From NCBI GenBank assembly GCA_047967505.1, contig CM106538.1: 64,000 bases of DNA; one strand, given 5' to 3'. The stretch is from Dipteris shenzhenensis (Eukaryota; Polypodiophyta; Polypodiopsida; Gleicheniales). Below are positions 58,401-64,000 of the stretch, one piece after another. The notes beneath the pieces were generated by a model. It did no database searches and had not been told where the DNA came from. It saw nothing but the letters and a program-made list of their open reading frames with translations. A program made the position numbers and the translations under genes. Numbering within the stretch: position 1 is the stretch's first letter; every line of letters begins with the position of its first letter.

Positions 58401-60849
58401 GTGAAGAAGGGACATGATGTTGTGAATGTCCAGTTCTTAAGGAAAGTATATCTAATGTTTCTCTTCGAGAAACTAGAGATGACAGCATCAATGAAGAGTT
58501 AAGTGCTCTAGGCGGCTTGAAATCTACCACTCTATCTACAGAAGTGGTCACCCTTGTTTTCCCTAGATTTGAACCATTCCACCAAAGTCACAGAAAAGGT
58601 AGAGTTATTTGATCTAACCCTGGAATTCTGTAATCAATTAGAAATCATCTATCATCCAATAGGGAAAGTGCTAGGTATATAGAATGAATCTTTCCTGAAT
58701 CCTAGAGTGCATCCATAGATATGTATTGAACTGGAATTCACAAAAGAATTGCTAGATGTTTTAGTTATCTATTTGAGATCATGCTCATCCCCATACATCA
58801 ACCTTTAGTTTATAAAAATTATCCCAAACTAATGCCCATCCAAGTCGTCAAAAAAAAAAACCCAAAAGAGTGCCATTAGAGACAAAGAATAACAATGCAA
58901 GCATGTGTGGATCCTATTCAAGGAAAATATAAAAGCCTAGATGTCAAAGTAAGAGATCATAACTCAATGGAGGAAACCAAAGAAAACGTATATAATAGTC
59001 CCCTTTGAAGTAAGAGACATTGGAGCACGGTACTCTCAAAAGAACTATTGATATGAAGATTAGTGAATAAATACCTAAGTATAGAGGGAGCTTCAAATTA
59101 GTAATAGATTGTAATCACCTTAGAATAGCCCTTCAAATTCACCTTATCACAACACCCCTCAAGTTCCAGGGAAGTGTAGAAAATCTCGAGGCAAACCCCC
59201 TACCTAACCTTAGCCCACTTCTACTATGCAAAGGCTTTGTAAACATATCACAAAGAAAATGAATACATTCCACTATAGCTTCTTGGAGAATCTTTGATTA
59301 ATCTTTGATCCGCTCAAGCATTGCAAGATCAAGCAAGCTGTTAAGTTTGCACTTGATTTCTTCAAATGTTCTTCTTCCTCCAAGCCTCTCTTCTTGTGCT
59401 TTGCATCTAGAAGCTCCTCACCAACCGCACCATTTGAGGAACAAAGAGTATGAGTTGGGGTCGGTCCTCCACAGCTACACTAGATGTCTCATTAGCTTAA
59501 AGTGTCTCTCGTACCACTATTTACCAAACTTAGATATAGTTGACACTCTTCTCTTTGTCCACCCATTTATTTATTGCGGGAGAAGGTAGTATTATTATAT
59601 TATTATAAAAAAGAACTACATAAAGGAAATGAGACTGTGCATGATGCGATTACAATGTTTGGCTCAATTCCTTGGAAGTAGAACTATCATATCTATGGAA
59701 GCATAGTAATGAAGCACTTGCAGAATTTATTTATTGATGAGAAACATAAAAATCTGAGGGCATTATCCCTCTACAAAATAAAAAATTGTTTCTCACTTTT
59801 CAAATCTGTTGTAAAGTAGTTGCCCTGATAAGGTGCCATACATCAAGCTGCAAGACATTTATCTTTGCCATATCGCCCAGAATAATCAGCTTCCAGCTAA
59901 TTTGTATGTGGATATGCACCTGAGCTAGCCACTCTCGAATAGCCTTCTAGATACCTCGAATCCCCATAATCAATGAAAAATGGACTCTTGTTTGCCTATG
60001 CAAAAAATAGAGAATGGAGAAATGTCTTTCCTAGTTTGCCAATGAGGACATGCCATAGAAAAAAAATTATATCGAGGGGATGGTGTAAGGTTCCATACTC
60101 CTGTAAGACCAAGCCTCCACATTGTAATTGGGTATACCAGCGCCTTAGACCTCCAGATGATTTTGGTCTGCAGTGGAACATTGGAGTCGTGCTCTCTAAT
60201 TGCATCCTTATGAGTGAGGCATCCCAAGTCTTTTCCTTTCAGATTCACCCACCCACAGAGATCAATGGGCCAATGCAGTATAGTGCTTGTTGGCCAGTTG
60301 CCCCTTGCTAGAATTGAGTGCAGAAACATTCCTTTCAACTTTGTTGTAGCTGCACTAGCTGACCGATTTGGTGCACTGATAGAAACTTGTGTTTGTGTAG
60401 ATTCTAGGTGGTTTCCCATCTAGTGAGACTCTTATGGAATAGTCGAAGCAAGAGGCAAGGCCTTGTTTGCATAGGCACAAGCCGGTTGCTGAAGTTCCAT
60501 CTACTTACCCAAATATTCATGCCTGGTCAATCTACTGAAGCAACTGCTCGTCACCATACTGCAATAAGCCAGTGGAGAACCTCCAACTTCTTAACCTAAA
60601 GCTAAAATCATGAGAATAGCACCTCTTGCCAGGAAATTGCACCATGGGTAAAGCCAACAACCCATGTTTCCTCAATCCAATGCCAAGCCAACCCTATTTA
60701 AGCCCGAGGCGAATGTAATTTGAGAACCACTTCGCACACAAGCTATCACAGTTATCTTTAAATGCATCTAATCCTAGTCCCTTAGTCAAGTTTGGCACAG
60801 TGGCATAGTGCCAGGGGAATGCATGCCATTGCTTCTGCCAGAGCAGATC
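58401..60849. other. Mostly unassigned sequence with retroelement scraps
   Basis: Apart from the copia RNase H tail at 59215-59290, I see only weak hints. The minus strand at 59996-60205 (FLWHVLIGKLGKTF) loosely resembles the end of a LINE ORF2. An ATT/TA microsatellite is at 59588-59608. No supported gene. Confidence 0.4.
59215..59290 (-). pseudogene. Scrap of copia RNase H terminus
   Basis: On the minus strand, DMFTKPLHSRSG at about 59220-59245 is the conserved D-(I/M)-F-T-K-P-L near the end of copia RNase H. Only about 25 codons are recognisable. Confidence 0.45.
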
Positions 60850-62830
60850 ACTACACAAACATTCGAGGCCCTACAAAACTCTCCTTCGAGAATAGTAAAG
60901 TCGAAGAGAGGTAAATCATTGTGGGGGATCCGAAAGTACGGCCAAAATCCTTTAACGGGTTGTCAGAGGAGGACATTTATATGTGGCTGGACCAACCTTG
61001 CCGAGTATCATGGGTGGTCAAACCAACATAAGGTCAACGAAGTAAAGCTTGCCTTTGAAGCACTTGCTGCAACCTCATTTCATCAGCTAAATGCTTAGGT
61101 GAAGTCCTCCTCGCTCCATCTACAAATGGCTCTTTGCTCAGCATTTCGCAATACCGATATAGTTAAAGATGCACTCACACAATTGCAAGAGTTAAGACAT
61201 TTGCTGAATGAGACATGTCTCAATTTGGTGTTACGTTAATGCACTTGTTAATGCGAGTGGATAACAATATACTCAAGAATCTGAAGCCATTCCTCTCATG
61301 GCCATAATTGATTTCACAATGGACTCAAGGCTAGGGTCCCAAGCCCCTACATGAAGCCTTGCAGATTGCACAATGCATTGAATCCACTACCTCCAAGTTC
61401 TCCACCAAGATTCCACCACTGCCCCTAGTCTTGCCTCCTCCATCCACAAGTGCAATGCCATGGAGATTGACCATATCCATGATGCCTACATAACGTCAAA
61501 ATCGCCCTTTCGATGGTCTTTCTCCGACAAACCTGCCTGCCTGATTGAGATGCATAAGGTTGCCGTCCGTGTTTTTTTTGCAATAGGTATGGCCATATTG
61601 TCATCAATTCCTGGCAAGATACGGTTCTCCGTCGATTAAGAAAGCACAGGTCGCTCCCAAGTCGTCCCCTTCTTTGGTCTCGAGAAAAGATAGTTTGGAA
61701 ATGCTAGGGGACTCAATGACTTCTCAACCGTTGAACAAACTCTCCCACCCTCTCTCGGCTTTGTCGTTAGCTGGTCACTTCAATAGCCCCCCAATTTTGG
61801 TGCTCGTTGATTCAAGAAGTTCCCTTTCTACAGCCCATAGCCTATTTATTACTCACTCTTGGTTACCCCTTTATCCACTTCTAGGCCATGCAGTCCTTTT
61901 TGTGACACGTAGACATCCACCGAGCATCCTCGGGGTGATGTGCCTATCACTTTTGGGTCCTACCACTTTGTCGCCTCTTCTACCTCATCAAATCTTTCCT
62001 ATAACCTTGGGATGTGACTAGCTATGTGGACACGGTGCCATGACTGACTTTTCCAATCACATGTTGGTTTTACCACGTGTTCCTCCCATTGCTTGGCTTT
62101 CTTCTTGTTCAGGCATTTGGATTCATGCCCGAATCACATACATTTTGACCAAATACCCCCATGCCTTTTTGGATGCCAAACCCACCATTACAATCGCCAT
62201 GGCACTCATGAACTACCCATCAGGGATGCCCGCCTTGTCCGTGCTGCTTTACACTATGTTCTCGTGAGTAGATCTTAGAGATTCGCAAGCAAGTCGACCT
62301 CATGCTCTAAGATCGTATCATCCCTCAAACAAGGTGATAGTCAGGGATGATTATCCTTTGCCATGCATTAATGTTAGATTCTTTGGTGCATTCTTGATAT
62401 TCACCTCCCTTGATTTGATATCCAAGTACCGGCAAATTCCTATGCGGGAGCACCCAATAAATGTAAGATGGCATTTCAGACGCCCTTGGGTTTGTATAAA
62501 TTTCACATAATGGCTTTTGGCATGCTCAACGCCCCTAGCTCCTTTCAACAGTTGATGAACTTTGTGCTCCATGACTTGATCGTCGAACACATGGTCCTCA
62601 TCTACCTGGTTGATGTACTAGTCCACACTGCCACGTTACAAGAACATTTATAGGTATTGCAGCTGCTAAGCAGATATAATCTCCACCTCAATAAATCTAA
62701 ATGTTGGTTTGCCCAAACTCAACTTTGATACCTAGGATTCGTTTCTCATGACGGCATACGACCTGGCCCTACAAATATACAAACACCCAGCAATTACCAG
62801 TTCCTCAAATGGCCAAGCAGCTACATCACT
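60850..62830 (+). pseudogene. Ty3/gypsy gag-protease-RT relic
   Basis: Order on the plus strand: a gag-like stretch (NGLSEEDIYMWLDQP near 60955 and VKLAFEALAATS near 61045). Then the zinc knuckle CFFCNRYGHIVINS at 61570-61611, with its last Cys replaced by Ser. A protease active site VLVDSRSSLSTAHS is near 61800-61840, its Gly replaced by Arg. Reverse transcriptase follows: FTSLDLISKYRQIPMREHPI (62400-62460), then FQTPLGLYKFHIMAFGMLNAP (62474-62536), and YLVDVLVH where the catalytic Y-x-D-D should be. RT continues to FVSHDGIRPGP near 62770. Several frame slips are present, and a catalytic Asp is replaced. No integrase follows. Confidence 0.75.
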
Positions 62831-62927
62831 TCCTTAGAATGCTCGATTTATCCCTGAATTGCCACTTTTTTCATTCTTCTGGTAAATTTTATTGGTTGGT
62901 TGAACATTAGTTCTCTTTTGATAGCTT

Positions 62928-63195
62928 GGGGCGCCAACTTCCTCTAGTAAGAAAACCTATCGAAATCTTGAGTATGAGATGAATTTAACAATATGCAATG
63001 AGTAGAAATTATTCAAATTAACATGATTGTGTTCTACACTAAAAGAGGTTCAAATATTTCTTTAAACCTTGAAATTTGGGTAACACATGCAAAAGTTACC
63101 TTACTTTAAAAGGAGATGGGTTTTCATATTTTAGTGTATTTTTTGTTTTACCCCCCCTCATCCAAAACTCATACTACATATTGAGTTGGCGCCCC
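62928..63195. repeat. 12-bp perfect inverted repeat bounding a 244-bp spacer
   Basis: GGGGCGCCAACT (62928-62939) and AGTTGGCGCCCC (63184-63195) are exact reverse complements. TTGGCGCC is also the core of many gypsy primer sites, so one or both arms could be primer-site remnants from opposing elements. Confidence 0.7.
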
Positions 63196-64000
63196 AGGTT
63201 TAATAGCATTTGCCATTCTTTGAAAACCGATGCCCTTATGTGCTATCCAAATTTCACTACAAGACAGTGCACATGCAATGAAGAATTCGTGGCTGGTGTG
63301 ACTCTTAGGCCCCAAAAGATTTTTTTTATGTGAATTGAAATCGCGATGGATTTATTGGAGCTGATGGACCATCTAAGTACTCGCAAGATTTCTGTGAGCT
63401 GCAAGGTGTTGTAGAGTGCTGCAGAGGCAAGCTCAAAGGAGCCACATGGAAAAATGCGGATTGGTAGGAGGAATAATTGCAGACAAATGCTCAAATCAGC
63501 AACTCGAGCAAACTCTAGAATGGAGGTGCCAATATGAGCATCAATGGCGACATGCCAACCTCCAAAAGGAGCCTCCAACCCCGCATTACTTGAGTATTGT
63601 ACACTGAGCCTAAGCCCTTCTTAGATCCCTCGGATTGCGATCTGGGAGCCGTCCTCGTTTAGTAGGATCTATGCGAGTATGAATGCACAGACCCATTACT
63701 AGGCCACCGAATTAGAGTGCTAGGCTGTCATTTAGGCCATCCAAATTTCATCCTTATCTTCAAGGGCCCTGATTTTAACGTTGATCTCGTCAATTTGCTC
63801 ACAGAAAAAGAGCTCAATGGCAAATCAGCTCACTTGGTTTTGCTCTTGTAGGACTATGACTTTGTGTTAACTGATCTAATACTAGTCCATCCAAATAGCC
63901 ACCCCTCGCCCACCTCCTGTCGCTCGCCACAGGTCCCTACCCATTCCCGCCCCCCCTGTTCCTCCTTTGCCCTCGCTTCAAGAGCTCCGACTTCTGCAAA
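63196..64000. other. Unassigned right end
   Basis: No coherent coding domain or repeat family is recognised on either strand. The last 80 bases are C-rich. Confidence 0.4.

Noticed and set aside
59970-60419. 149-codon minus-strand frame
   Set aside because: A faint LINE-like FLWHVLIGKL is seen in an alternative frame only. The evidence is too thin for a feature of its own.

Overview
The window is nuclear DNA of a land plant. Three things point there: a plant family-1 UDP-glycosyltransferase with a PSPG box, a NASP-type histone chaperone with the plant C-terminal motif, and very high retrotransposon density with L1-like, Ty1/copia and Ty3/gypsy elements whose primer sites read TGGTATCAGAGC. 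Base composition is low in GC except in the few real genes. The large, nested and decayed repeat load would suit a big-genome plant such as a gymnosperm or fern, but the sequence alone does not fix the clade. I saw no tRNA, rRNA, CRISPR or organellar genes.

Layout. Positions 1-10574 are a composite of two blocks, A (1-4531) and B (5302-10574). Both recur in the same order and orientation at 25201-29704 and 33221-38463, so this is a segmental duplication. Block A carries a coding piece of an unrecognised gene, a diverged tandem repeat, a gag-like CCHC relic, a poly-G polypurine tract and the start of a long LTR. Block B carries a second LTR/primer-site remnant, degenerate repeats, microsatellites, the end of an L1-like reverse transcriptase and a copia element. 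In copy 1 the copia (7763-12854) sits inside the L1 ORF2, which resumes at 12855 and runs to 16050. Then come a second, rearranged copia (16241-19770), a third copia fragment (21127-22350), and the decayed multi-exon unrecognised gene (22690-25330), which overlaps the start of block A copy 2.

Between the second copies of A and B lies non-duplicated DNA (29705-33220). It holds an apparently intact two-exon UDP-glycosyltransferase (30309-31833, minus). After block B copy 2 comes a gypsy relic with an internal direct duplication (38464-42135), a copia 3' LTR (42136-42483), minisatellites, a copia 5' half flanked by oppositely oriented LTRs (43728-46137), and a small L1 tail.

The right third is less repetitive. 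It contains a small predicted membrane protein gene (47561-47905, minus), a Tourist-like MITE (48062-48422), several kilobases of gene-free AT-rich DNA, and an intact six-exon NASP-like gene (52953-56058, minus). That gene has a telo-box in its 5' leader and a perfect E2F-type site about 170 bp upstream. Beyond it are a polypyrimidine tract, a gypsy relic on the minus strand (57850-58400), a copia scrap, and a gypsy gag-protease-RT relic on the plus strand (60850-62830).

Only three loci look functional: the glycosyltransferase, the NASP gene and, less surely, the small membrane protein. They are independent plant transcription units, not an operon. Everything else is transposon-derived or a pseudogene. 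All exon boundaries were read by eye from GT/AG and frame continuity.
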